Below, piece after piece: positions 11,201 through 21,553 of a stretch of 64,000 bases of DNA. Source of the DNA: Stentor coeruleus (lineage: Eukaryota > Ciliophora > Heterotrichea > Heterotrichida > Stentoridae); the NCBI GenBank assembly GCA_001970955.1, contig MPUH01000306.1, positions 1 to 64,000 on the forward strand, read 5' to 3'. The notes under the pieces are model-generated. The model searched no databases. It saw only the letters and a list, made by a program, of their open reading frames with translations, and was not told where the DNA came from. How positions within the stretch are numbered: the first letter of the stretch is position 1; each line of letters begins with the position of its first letter. The position numbers and the translations under genes were made by a program.

Positions 11201-13385
11201 AATCACTATACCACATTCCAACTTCCCCGCATCATTTACTCTCTTTACATTAAAATTAACTGTTGCATCTGGGAGTAAATCAGCATCCGCTCGAATAGCA
11301 GTTGAATTTGCTTCATTGACAGAAAATCCATATTTAGTTACTGATATTCCTCAAAAAATCAGTGCCAATGATTATCTAACCCTACAAGTAAAGAAAGTTG
11401 CAACTACAGTAAGTATTTTATGGCAGCATCCTTCAGGTCTATTTATAACAATGCCTACATCATTAAATACAATATTCTTAACTTTTGGGGCAGGCGCTTT
11501 TTCTCAAAGTAAAGGATATGGATTTAATGCTCAATACACAACGGGAGCAGTTGTGTCTGGGAATATTTATTTATTCATAAGATCAAATGGCTTACCTTTA
11601 TGCATTAATAATAATGCTTATGTGAGTCCGTCATCAGATAATCTCTTATAACTTCATTTAAGTTGTACATGGCATCATGTGTTGATAGCGATAATGAAGA
11701 CTTGCCATTGTCGTATAAAATATCTGGGATTAAGACTGGTGTAGCCTGCTGTCCTACACTTTTATCATCTGGAAGTGAAAATCCAGTATTTGAAAGCTTT
11801 AAAATTTCGAGCAGCTTTACGAAAATACAGTATAAAATTTCTGATGCTTTAGGAGATTCAATTACTAGAGATACGTCATCAATCACCTTTTCACGTAGAC
11901 TTAGAAGCTTAAGAACTGACCAAGAATTGATTGATCTTTATTATGAACTCATCATTTCACAAGAAACTGTCCCTGTTATTGTAATGATGCTTGATGAGCT
12001 TACTATTCCTGAAGATTTACTTGATATTATGTGGTCAGATTTCAAGAAAAACATTGGCAATTATACTGGCCAAGATTATTCTGAAGTTGTTAGTTCAGCT
12101 GTGATTGCTTTCTTAGATACAAATCAAAATCCATTATTTATCCAGCCTAGACTTGCAGAATATATACTTTTACTTAAAGAATCTCTTAGTTTCATCGAGC
12201 ACTACGACGAAATCCTTGAAGAGAGAATAATTCAAATATCAGAACGCATTTTAATTCTTTAGCCTGATGAAAATGGTTTAGATCTAGCAAAAAGTATTAT
12301 TAAAAAAATATTTAACATTCAATCTATATTAGGCACTGATGGTATTTCTAAGAATACTGCGCGTGTATCAGCTCATGAAGTAGAAAACTTCAACAATTTG
12401 CTGAGCTCGTCGCCTATCATTCTTGGTGATAATACTATTACAGTTGGTGACCTTAAGATTGAAGAAAATAATTTAATAAGAATTGAAGCAATGTCATTTG
12501 CTTTTGGAGAATATTCTGATATTATTGATATTGAAATCATATCTACAAGCAGTATTGAAGATAGTGAATTAGTCGATCATGATACTGTTTATATTGAAAT
12601 ACCTGATGATGCAGTTGTTGTTAGCATGAAATATTTTGGAATTACCTTAGTTAAATGCTTATCTTATAGTAATGGTGCTTGGGACGGGGATGATTGCAGT
12701 GTGTTATCAGCTGAAAATGGAGAAGCTAAAGTTAGTGTAAAGAAAAGCTGTACTTTCAAATTATCAGATAAAAATCCAGTTTATGAATCGAAAGTTCCTC
12801 TTTATATTATATTCAGTTTGATTCTTGCTGCACTTGTTTTCATGCCATTCATGGTCTACCTTGATAAAAAAGTGCATTATTTTACATGTTCCTTCAGTTA
12901 CACTTGAAAATGAAGCAAAAAGTTATAGAGATGATAAAGTTAATCAGTTAGAAACTGAAGCTAATGAAAATGAAAAATTATCTATTGCTCAATATCATTT
13001 ACTTATCAGTATGCTTTATAATGATGAGAAATTCTTAAGATCCAAGAAATTAGTGATACTTATAACTAATATTGTCTTTGCACTGTTTATTCAATCTTGG
13101 TTACTCAAATACACAGAATTAATAGCAATTGTTGTTGGAATTGTTTCTGCACTCGTTGCATTGGTTCCTTCTGCTCTGTGTATTGCGTTATTTAGAGCAA
13201 AAAACACTACTAGATCAGTCATTGGATTTGCTGTTATCATTTTTATAAACATTGCTAGTATTATTGGATCATTCTTAATTGCAGGAGGTAGTGGATGGGT
13301 TGTTTCATTGATATCAGGACTTATCACTGAGTTTGTTGTATGCCAAAGCATTATTATGATTGCCTCCAAGATAGTTATTCATTAA
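8210..13385 (+). pseudogene. Decayed gene for a large REJ-domain, Cys-rich membrane protein
   Basis: Successive frames together spell one large ciliate surface protein. It has a signal peptide from ATG 8210, a long extracellular region, a Cys-rich furin/EGF-like section (about 9700-9960, CxxCxxCD and CPDHCSTCSSG patterns), a REJ-like region (about 10650-11800, e.g. TLKLTVASGSKSASARIAV and DEDLPLSYK-like DNEDLPLSYK), then membrane segments (about 12790-12860 and 13040-13380). The reading frame is broken several times: one extra base near 10333; stops plus frame changes at 10575-10632; a CT duplication at 11643-11646; an in-frame TAG at 12260 where the flanking sequence continues unbroken (CAG to TAG is likely); and a shift near 12866. 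The TGA at 8249 may lie inside a 15-nt intron (8238-8252). Another possible 15-nt intron is GTAATTTAAAGATAG (10617-10631). Known family members are polycystin-related cell-surface proteins. Confidence 0.75.
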
Positions 13386-13386
13386 G

Positions 13387-13405
13387 AGTTTAGTTTAGTT
13401 TAGTT
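13387..13405 (+). repeat. Short TTTAG repeat
   Basis: AGTTTAGTTTAGTTTAG-type repeat (unit TTTAG) right after the pseudogene stop, in the G/T-rich tract. Confidence 0.6.
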
Positions 13406-13822
13406 AAAAAATCAAATACTTTAAAAAATAAGGTTTAAATATGATCAAACTCTGGAATTTTGTAAATATGATTTTTCGATATAGCACAGAGTATATAATA
13501 AAATAACTTGGAAGATATAGAAATGATTAGAAAAGCATTTTTTAAGTTAATAAAATTAGACATCATATTCAAGGATGCTACTCTTAGTTCAAGAGTTGCT
13601 GATGTGAGGTTGGAATTTATATTAAGAATAAAATAGTCCTAAAGTTCAGAATTTGTAGTTAATTTATTCAATTATTTAATAAACTATTACTATTTTTTGC
13701 ACAAATTTTATTGTAAATTAGGATGATTGCAATTTCTTTAAGGAAGATAAATAAAAGCTAATAATTTTTCACATCTTAATGCATCCTTTTTATTAAATAT
13801 CATATTGGTATATAAAATTGTA

Positions 13823-13959
13823 TCAAGAGATTAACTCATGTCGTATAATTTTTGTCTCAATTCTATTGTAAACTCCTTCGCACTTTAATATCATCTGGCC
13901 AATTAAATTTGATTTTCCAGTGTCAACATAGCCTATTGTTAAAGCTTTTATCTTGAAGA
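13823..13959 (-). pseudogene. Inverted fragment of an eEF1A gene (G1 region)
   Basis: Read on the - strand, an open stretch gives KALTIGYVDTGKSNLIGQ and then MILKCEGVYNRIETK, ending at TGA (13825-13823). It lines up residue for residue with the start of eEF1A ([34 protein letters not shown]), including the P-loop (VDxGKS). It covers only about 40 codons. Stops lie upstream of it and no later eEF1A motif follows. It is a relic, in inverted orientation, about 650 bp from the complete eEF1A-like gene on the + strand. Confidence 0.75.
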
Positions 13960-14606
13960 ATTTCGATTACATAAAACTTGAGCTTTCTGTATTTTTTTTC
14001 TAGCATTGCAGACTATCATACTAAGGATGCAGGCCTAATAAAAAAACTAATCTTTGCATCTACAACAAAGCCTTTTATTTATGATTTTCTATTTAAAACA
14101 TATATACAACATATACAAGATCCTAATGGTATTATTAGTATTTTCCAAAAACTCTAAACTCTCACTTTTTAATCATCTATTTATCATAATATCATCCTTT
14201 ATATACCTTAACTAATCCAAATCAGTCATCTAATACCATTTTTCTCTTACCTAAACCATATCCACTTGCAGCCCCCCATATATCTAATAAATTATTTCCG
14301 TATTTCTTCACCACTTCAAATCCTCCTCATCCATAACTTTCCTTCTTTTTATAACATAATCTTCTTATCAACCTCGTAGTCCTCATATTCTTCCAAAAAA
14401 CCAAAAATTTATTTTGCACATTTTCCAAATCCTAATCTTACACCTCTAAATTTATATTTATCTTTGAAACTCATCTCAAAAACATCCTAAAATATCTTAG
14501 CCTATTGAAAACTCAAAGTCCATTATCGGAAAAATATTTTTCTTCACAGCTGCATTTTCATTGGCCAAATTAAAAATAAAAAGGTAAAATAGATATTCCA
14601 ATAATA
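13960..14606. other. Spacer upstream of eEF1A-like gene, strongly C/A-rich
   Basis: No gene seen. From about 14100 to 14560 the + strand is C/A/T with very few G, the usual left flank of a gene here. The preceding stretch 13406-13822 is G-containing and G/T-biased. Confidence 0.5.
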
Positions 14607-15971
14607 ATGGGAAAAGAAAAGACTCATATTAACCTTGTAGTTATCGGTCATGTTGACTCTGGTAAATCCACGACAATCGGGCAATTGATCTGCAAATGTG
14701 GAGGTATTGATAAATCAACTATTGAAAAATTGGAAAGTAAAGCTTATGAATTAGGTAAATCATCTTTCAAGTATGCATGGGTTCTTGATAAGCTTAGGAC
14801 AGAAAGGGAGCGTGGTATTACTATTAAGATTTCTATATCTAAATTACAGACTGAAAAGTTTTATTTTACTATCATTGATACCCCAGGCCATAGAGATTTT
14901 ATAAAAAATATGATTACTGGTACTTCACAAGCTGATGTTGCTATTCTCATTGTCTCTTCAAGTAAAGGTGAATTCGAAACTGGTATTAGCCGATATGGTC
15001 AAACAAGAGAACATAGTCTTTTAGCTTTCGCTCTAGGTATCAAACAAATAATTGTAGGTGTTAACAAAATGGACGATAAATCATGCAACTGGTCTCAATC
15101 CAGATTTGAAGAAATCCAAAGAGAAATTTCTCAGTTCTTGAAAAAAGTTGGCTACAATCCAAATAAAATCCTTTTCATCCCTCTTTCAGGATGGCTTGGT
15201 GACAATATGATTGAATCATCACCAAATCTTCCTTGGTATAATGGCCCAACCCTTCTTGAAGCCTTTGATATGATTATCCCCCCTAAACGTTATTTTGATA
15301 AACCACTTCGTCTTCCAATTCAAGATGTATGCAAAATATCTGGTATTGGTACAGTCCCAATTGGTTGTGTTAAAACTGGCTCAATTAAAACTGGAATGGT
15401 CATTGTTTTTGCTCCATCAGGTATTACTACTGAAGTAAAATCTATAGAAATGCATCATGAAACTTTAAAAGTTGCTAACTCTGGTGATAATATCGGTTTC
15501 AATATTAAAAACGTTTCAGTTAAAGATATAAAGAGAGGATATGTCGCTTCTGATATTGAAGCTGATCCTGCTAAGGTATGTGAAAGTTTTACTGCTAAAA
15601 TTATTATTCTTAACCACCCTGGTATGATTTCTGCTGGTTATACACCGATTATTGATTGTCATAATGCTCATATTGCTTGCAGATTTCATACTATTCTGAA
15701 GAAGATTGATAGTAGAACTGGTGTTTTATTAGAGGATAAACCAAAAAGTATTAAAAGTGGAGATACTGCTATAGTTGTTTTGGTGCCGGCAAAGGAAATG
15801 TGTGTTGAAACTTTTAATGAATATCCACCACTTGGAAGATTTGTTGTTAGAGATATGATACGTACTGTTGCTGTGGGGATTATTATGGAAGTTAAGAAGA
15901 AAGAATTTGGCTCAGCTGCTGCTACTGGGAAAATTGATATTGCTAATGTTAATGGAAAGATGCAGAAGTAA
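14607..15971 (+). CDS. Divergent elongation factor 1-alpha (eEF1A paralog)
   Basis: A 454-residue GTPase of the eEF1A family, which delivers aminoacyl-tRNA to the ribosome. All G motifs are present: GHVDSGKS (about 14-21), the ERGITI switch I, DTPGH (G3), NKMD (G4) and the SGW region. Domains 2 and 3 follow ([44 protein letters not shown]). It is clearly diverged from typical eEF1A. The usual DIALWKFET after switch I is KISISKLQT, the near-invariant GRVETG is GCVKTG, and the usual Lys-rich C-terminus is replaced by a Gly/Ala/Asn-rich tail ending NGKMQK. It may be a minor or specialised paralog. ATG start, TAA stop, single exon. Confidence 0.9.
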   Translation: MGKEKTHINLVVIGHVDSGKSTTIGQLICKCGGIDKSTIEKLESKAYELGKSSFKYAWVLDKLRTERERGITIKISISKLQTEKFYFTIIDTPGHRDFIKNMITGTSQADVAILIVSSSKGEFETGISRYGQTREHSLLAFALGIKQIIVGVNKMDDKSCNWSQSRFEEIQREISQFLKKVGYNPNKILFIPLSGWLGDNMIESSPNLPWYNGPTLLEAFDMIIPPKRYFDKPLRLPIQDVCKISGIGTVPIGCVKTGSIKTGMVIVFAPSGITTEVKSIEMHHETLKVANSGDNIGFNIKNVSVKDIKRGYVASDIEADPAKVCESFTAKIIILNHPGMISAGYTPIIDCHNAHIACRFHTILKKIDSRTGVLLEDKPKSIKSGDTAIVVLVPAKEMCVETFNEYPPLGRFVVRDMIRTVAVGIIMEVKKKEFGSAAATGKIDIANVNGKMQK

Positions 15972-16474
15972 ATCATTAACGATTTTTATAATTTGGTGTT
16001 TTTATTTAATGGTTTTGTGTTTGAGTTAAATATTTAATTGGAGATTATTTTAAATAAAAGTTTATGGATGATATGTTCTAATTTCATTGTAAAAATACAA
16101 AAATATCAAAAATTCTGGTATTTCTATCGTATAAACTTATTAACATAATTTTTTTAAAAAGGTAAAAATAATCATTTGCCAATTTATCAGGTAAAAGCCT
16201 ACAAATTTTATTATTCAAAAAAGCCACCTCAAGCCATTTCAATTATAAAATTTTATTCTAATCTTTAATAAAATCCCCAACAAATAATTAATACCACTAA
16301 ACCCAAAAATAAATAATCCTCACACCTCATCTTCTATTTCAAAAAATCACCAAATCATTCTCACATTTTCCTTAATCTTAAAAACTTCCCAAAAAGCCCT
16401 TCAAAATTATAAAAAATCTAATAATAATTTCTCTCAATTAAAATTACCATCCTTACATCTTATCAACTTAGAAA
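15972..16474. other. Convergent spacer with clear skew switch
   Basis: No gene seen. 15975-16080 is G/T-rich and 16190-16470 is C/A-rich with almost no G, although both flanks are 3' ends of genes. A good example that the skew does not depend on gene orientation. Confidence 0.6.
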
Positions 16475-17716
16475 TTAATCACAATTAGTAAAGTCCGTTG
16501 ATCCTTCAAGCTTAACAAGTTTTGTTTCTCCTTCTCCTGCAATGACACTATCTTTGCATTCATCAATAGTAAAGCTCATAACCACACAAGATATATCATC
16601 AATAGCAACTCTTTCCTGTTCAGCAACTCCATACCATCTATATCTAGCTTCTTCACATAAAAGTCTAGAAATACTACTATTACTGAGTACAGCAGGATAT
16701 TCATCACTTCCAATACTATCACATTTTCCTTTCCACTTATCAATAAAATTAATAACCTCAATATTATCCATAACATCCCATATTCCATCAGAAGCAACAA
16801 CAATATATTGATCTTTTCCTATTGTTATCGCTCTATCAAGATAAAGAGGTAATGATATAACCCCACAAGCTTTAGCAACTTTATCACCTAAAGACCGTGA
16901 CATAGCAAGTCCTGGGCCAGTTCCATCTTTATTCCAAACTCTATATGGACCAACATTTCTCCCAAAAGCATCAGTGTATTTTTCTACAATGCCTCCAGAC
17001 ATCCTAATTCGCATCATTTCATCGTTATGTTCTGGTTTTTGGTCTTGAGTTAAAGGGATTGCTTTAAAATTCCGATCTGTAGTTATTCTTCTAAAGTATT
17101 TGTTTACACGAGGATGTGCTACATCTGCAATTTGTGATAATGTACCTATTATTGCCCTTGAATCACCTAAACTTGCACTATACGCAATACCTCCATCTAT
17201 AAGTAATACTACAGCTGTTGTTCCAGAAAGATCACAATCCATGTTTGCAATGATTTTTTTATCACATTTCAACATCATTTCAGAAAGAACACTTTTTGGG
17301 TCGTGTCTGAATTTCGAGAAATGTTTTTTGAAGTACTTTTCAATATATTCTACGGCAAATTTCGAGATATGATGACCTTCAGAACCATGACCATCACATA
17401 AGACACATATTATGCAGTTGTTATGTATAAAACAAATGTAGTCGTCTTGGCATATTTTTGTTTGGCCTGAACGAAAATCCATGCCAGGTAAAATACTGCC
17501 AGATATTTTTATTGGCATATTACTGAGAAAACAGTTGTGGTTTAGTTGTTTAATTGGAGATGGGAGCTTATAAACGTTGTCTGGGGCAAGAAGGTTTATT
17601 TGAGACCCATAGACTGAAGTGATATCTAAATACACGAGGTTTTTATATTCGAATTCTGATTAGGAAGTACCATCTGGGAATTCTTGAATTTGTTCTTGTG
17701 AGCAGCAGCCTCCCAT
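16475..17716 (-). CDS. Myristoylated PP2C-type Ser/Thr phosphatase
   Basis: A PPM/PP2C protein phosphatase of about 408 residues (Mg/Mn-dependent). The open frame alone starts without an ATG. Removing the 15-nt intron GTACTTCCTAATCAG (17656-17670) joins it in frame to an ATG exon (17671-17716) that begins MGGCCSQEQ, a good N-myristoylation and palmitoylation signal, so the enzyme is probably membrane-tethered. PP2C motifs in order: CDGHGSEGH, SGTTAVV, ASLGDSRAIIG, the MSRSLGD loop, VVASDGIWDV and AIDDISCVV, so all metal-coordinating Asp positions are present. Joined exons total 1227 nt, a multiple of three. TAA stop. Confidence 0.93.
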
Positions 17717-18107
17717 TACCTAAGTATTTGTATTATGGCATTTTTTCGCTTGATTGTATAGGTAAAAAGATGAATGTGTTATATTAAATCTCAATGAAGT
17801 TTATTATAGTAAATATAAGGATAAAAGTATTTGTTTTAATAAACAAAGCAATGTAATCTTTTTGAGATTTGATAGTAATATTAAGTCTCCAAAATTTTGA
17901 GTGTATGTTTTTAATAAGGAGTATGTTTATGAGAATAATTTATATAAAATAAAGTGAATTTAAGATTATTTTGATGATTTGTATAAACTGTAGGTAACAA
18001 GCAAAGTATTTATAAAGTTGATAATAATTATTTTTAATGTATAGGAAAAGAAAACCTACTAAAAACTCAAGATTAAACATCTTATTTCTATACACATAGA
18101 TTGTTTA
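17717..18107. other. Spacer between two - strand genes
   Basis: No gene seen. Mostly G/T-rich and C-poor on the + strand (the upstream side of the PP2C gene), with a short A/C-rich end near 18050-18105. Confidence 0.4.
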
Positions 18108-18788
18108 TCATTGAAAAGTATACCCACTTGCTCTAAGTTTTTTAAGAAACAACTCTTCTTCATCTAAACTCTCATCAGCAATCATCTTCTGCCCACTACT
18201 TACAGAATCAATCATCTCCTGCCTCCTCCAAATTTCTTCCATTTGATTAATCAGTTCCTTAATCCTCAAACTTTGCTGATCCCTTTCCCCAACATATTTC
18301 TCATTCTCACTTCTCAAATCAGAAATTTCTCTTTTTAACCTATCAATTTCTTTTTCCTTATAACTCACATTCCTAGTTAATTCTTCAATCATTTCAAACA
18401 TCTTCAGCATTTTAATATTCAGTTCCTTTTCAAGTGCAGCAATTCTTTCATCTGTATAAAATGAGCATTTAAGATCATCAAGTTCTCCTTTAATAGTTGG
18501 GATTTGTTTTATTAAACTAATCTGTGACTCATGAGATTCAATTTTATCATCCAAATCTATAATAAAATGCCCAAGTGTCATTTCAACTCTTTTTAATCGA
18601 TTATCTAAAGAGTCTAGTCTTCTATCGATTTCATATTGTTTATTTTCATCTTGTTCTTTTTTTATCAAGATCACTTCATCGGATATGCTCATTGATTTTT
18701 CTATTTTTTCCATGCGTCTTTCTAGGACAGAGAAAGAATCGTTGGACTTGCCTTGATTTCTTGTTGTTTTTGGCCTGTAGTCTTCCAT
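18108..18788 (-). CDS. Coiled-coil protein, function unknown
   Basis: 226 residues, almost entirely predicted helix, rich in Glu, Lys, Leu and Ile. It is basic at the start (MEDYRPKTTRNQGK). Coiled-coil heptads run from about residue 20 to 200 (LERRMEKIEKSMS, IDRRLDSLDNRLKRVEMTL, KEKEIDRLKREISDLRSE). No family recognised; likely structural. The frame ends in TGA, followed immediately by TAA, a tandem stop. It is divergent from the transporter at 19714, with a long skewed spacer between them. Confidence 0.75.
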   Translation of the reverse strand: MEDYRPKTTRNQGKSNDSFSVLERRMEKIEKSMSISDEVILIKKEQDENKQYEIDRRLDSLDNRLKRVEMTLGHFIIDLDDKIESHESQISLIKQIPTIKGELDDLKCSFYTDERIAALEKELNIKMLKMFEMIEELTRNVSYKEKEIDRLKREISDLRSENEKYVGERDQQSLRIKELINQMEEIWRRQEMIDSVSSGQKMIADESLDEEELFLKKLRASGYTFQ

Positions 18789-19713
18789 ATTATATAAAAG
18801 ATTGAGTTTGATTATTTGAGGGAAGAATTTTGGATGAAGATATGAGGATAGGATGGGGTTTGGATGAAGGTTTAGGAATAGATTTTGGATTTTTTTTTTT
18901 GGATTTAGTGAGATGATTTTTGGAATTTTAGGATAGTATTTTATGATATGGTTGAGATTGAGATTATTGATTTTAGTGATAATGTGCGATTTTATGAGAT
19001 TAATGATAGAATTTTTTTTTTTAAAGCAAATTTTGTGGGTTGTTAAATGATTATTTTAGAGAATTTGTATAAGAATTAGTTTTTAAGTATATTTGAATTA
19101 TATAAGTGAAAAATATGGATTTTTATGATCATGTAATGAAGAATAAAATTGAAGTGAATAACACAAATATAAGGTTGTTTACAATAATAGTATAAATATT
19201 TTTTCTATGAATAACCCATACTTTATTGCTATTCATCTTTATATAAATATACAATCAACTAATATAAATAATTTGTATCACCCAAATACTTTAAACAAAA
19301 GAAACTATATGAACATTCTACTTAAAATGGCTATAAAAGCATATTAACCTTACAATAGCCTAGCATAATATCCATCATCCTAACCTATTTATCTCAATTA
19401 ATCAAAATTCTTACTTCGAAATCCCATATCATACACACAAACTACTCAAAAAAATATCAAAATTCCAACAAATCATTTCTAAAACCCCTTATAAATTCAC
19501 CTAAACCTTCCTACCTCAATCATATTTTCACCATAAATCTTATATCACTTCACATTTACACCTTTTTCTCACAAAATGCCATTCCAATCATAGGTTTTTC
19601 TCCATTCCTCCTAACTTATCCTCATACTTTTCACAAATCCTCAAATTTCATGATAATTTTTTCGTATTCAAGGGAAAATTTCACTCAAACTAATATAAAA
19701 ACATTGGCTTATA
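18789..19713. promoter_or_regulatory. Divergent spacer, textbook skew switch
   Basis: Should contain the promoters of both outward genes. 18800-19080 is strikingly G/T-rich (ggatgaagatatgaggatag). 19200-19700 is strikingly C/A-rich with scarce G. The switch lies at about 19100-19200. No TATA or other element can be singled out. Confidence 0.55.
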
Positions 19714-21057
19714 ATGCGATTAATAGCCTTACTGTTAATCTTAGTTCTAGCAAGTGCAGAATCCTGCCAAAAAGACGAAGATTGTGCGAAGTACTATTTC
19801 TGCAATGCTGGAAACTGCAAGCATAAGCATTTATTTCCATTAGAAGGGATGGAAATTTTAGGCACCGTATTGGTTTTTGTATGCAGTGCTTTAGCTAATG
19901 CTGCAGGACAAGGAGGAGGACCTTTAATGAGTTTAATTCTCCTTGTCTTATTCAATTATGACACATATGTTGCTTTACCTATGGTTCAACTAATTATCTT
20001 AGGTGGCAGTGGTATTGGTTTTATTCTAAGAGTACCAATGAGACATCCTACAAGGCCAAGACCAGTTATAGACTATTATATTTTAGCTCTATTTACCCCT
20101 CCGCTTTTAGTTGGAGCAAGTATTGGTGTTATCCTCGGGCTTATTTTCCCAGCTTGGCTAATATTAGCTTTACTTACTCTAGTCCTCATATACATAACAT
20201 ATGCTTCAGCTACTGTATCTGTGAAAATTTATCGTAAAGAAAATGCTGAAAGGGCAAAAGTTGCAGAACAAAACTTAATAGCTGAAGATGAAGATAAACC
20301 AACAATCGTCGATGAAAGTTCAATCGAAATTACTCCAGACTTAAAAAAAATCATCGACAGTGAAAAACGTTGGTTTCCTTTTGTCCCAATATTTATCTTC
20401 ATACTTGTTTATTCTTTCGCTGTGTTTACATCTTTCCTTAGAGGTAGTTCTAATCATCCTTCAATTATTGGTGTGACTCAATGTACTCCAGCTTATTGGA
20501 TTATGAACTTATTGATTTTTGCTGGTTTTGGAGTTTTTACAATATTAGTTACTTGTTATATTGTTTATAATACAAAGAAGAAAGTTAATTTAGGCTACAA
20601 CTTTGATTCTTATGATATTATATGGAAATGTAAACCTTTGACTATATGTATTATTTTTGGCTTATTAGCTGGGATTGGGGCTAGTTTATTGAGTTTTGGA
20701 GGAGCTTTAATACTTGCCCCAGTTATGCTTAAGATTGGGTTGAGGCCAGAAGTATCTGCTGGAACTTCTACAGCTATTATTGTTCTTACTGCATCTATTT
20801 CTATTATACAATATGCTATTGCTGGTAAGTTAGAAATGGTTTATGGACTTTGGTTTTTTGGATTTTCATTGCTAGGATCGGCTATAGGGATTAGTGTTGT
20901 TAAAGGTATTGTGAACAAATTCAAGAGAGGATCGATTATGGTTATTGTTCTAACTATACTTATGGGACTTTGTGCTATACTTATACCTGCTTATGGCATT
21001 GTGGATATGGCTTCGAAAGGTACAACAGACATAGGGTTTAGACCGTATTGCTCTTAG
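19714..21057 (+). CDS. TauE/SafE-type membrane transporter (sulfite exporter-like)
   Basis: A 447-residue polytopic membrane protein. It has a signal peptide (MRLIALLLILVLASA) and a small Cys-rich lumenal/extracellular module (CQKDEDCAKYYFCNAGNC), then repeated halves of a TauE/SafE (DUF81) fold, each with a Gly-rich motif (AAGQGGGPLMSLIL, about residue 67; LLSFGGALILAPVML, about residue 330). The halves are split by a charged cytoplasmic loop (about 165-225). Eukaryotic TauE/SafE proteins of this layout are found in plants and protists. Bacterial relatives export sulfite or organosulfonates, but the substrate here is unknown. ATG start, TAG stop, single exon. Confidence 0.85.
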   Translation: MRLIALLLILVLASAESCQKDEDCAKYYFCNAGNCKHKHLFPLEGMEILGTVLVFVCSALANAAGQGGGPLMSLILLVLFNYDTYVALPMVQLIILGGSGIGFILRVPMRHPTRPRPVIDYYILALFTPPLLVGASIGVILGLIFPAWLILALLTLVLIYITYASATVSVKIYRKENAERAKVAEQNLIAEDEDKPTIVDESSIEITPDLKKIIDSEKRWFPFVPIFIFILVYSFAVFTSFLRGSSNHPSIIGVTQCTPAYWIMNLLIFAGFGVFTILVTCYIVYNTKKKVNLGYNFDSYDIIWKCKPLTICIIFGLLAGIGASLLSFGGALILAPVMLKIGLRPEVSAGTSTAIIVLTASISIIQYAIAGKLEMVYGLWFFGFSLLGSAIGISVVKGIVNKFKRGSIMVIVLTILMGLCAILIPAYGIVDMASKGTTDIGFRPYCS

Positions 21058-21553
21058 ATATATAATTTAGTTACTTTAAATATTCTTTTACAGATTTTGT
21101 TTGGTTGGCTTTTTTAGAAATTTTTAATGTTTGGATTTGGAGATTTTGTTATTTTATAAAGTTTTATCGATGCAAATTAGTCAGCAGACTAATATACTAA
21201 AATCTTATTAGAAATCAACAATATCAATGTTCTAAAACAAAATACCCAGCCATTTATTATAACTTCATACCAAACTAATTTTGAATTAAGTTAATATTCT
21301 TATCCATAACCATTTTATCATCAATATACAACTAAACATCTAACATATTCCTCTTTACAAAGCCTACTTACCACAAAATTCCTATACTAATCAGCATACA
21401 TAAAAGCTTTTTAACCCCACACTATTTATCATTTTAATCCTTATAAATTTTGCATGCCATAACCTCAAATATTCTATCTTCTAATCTCTAATTCTTGAAT
21501 CAATCATATAATATTTTCATACATTTCACTATCTATATGGAGTTATAAATTAA
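21058..21553. other. Spacer between two + strand genes
   Basis: No gene seen. G/T-rich to about 21170, C/A-rich from about 21230 to 21540. Confidence 0.5.

Noticed and set aside
19100-19200. Skew switch as a boundary of a transferred or foreign segment
   Set aside because: The same switch occurs at nearly every spacer, so it is a property of the genome and not of an insertion.
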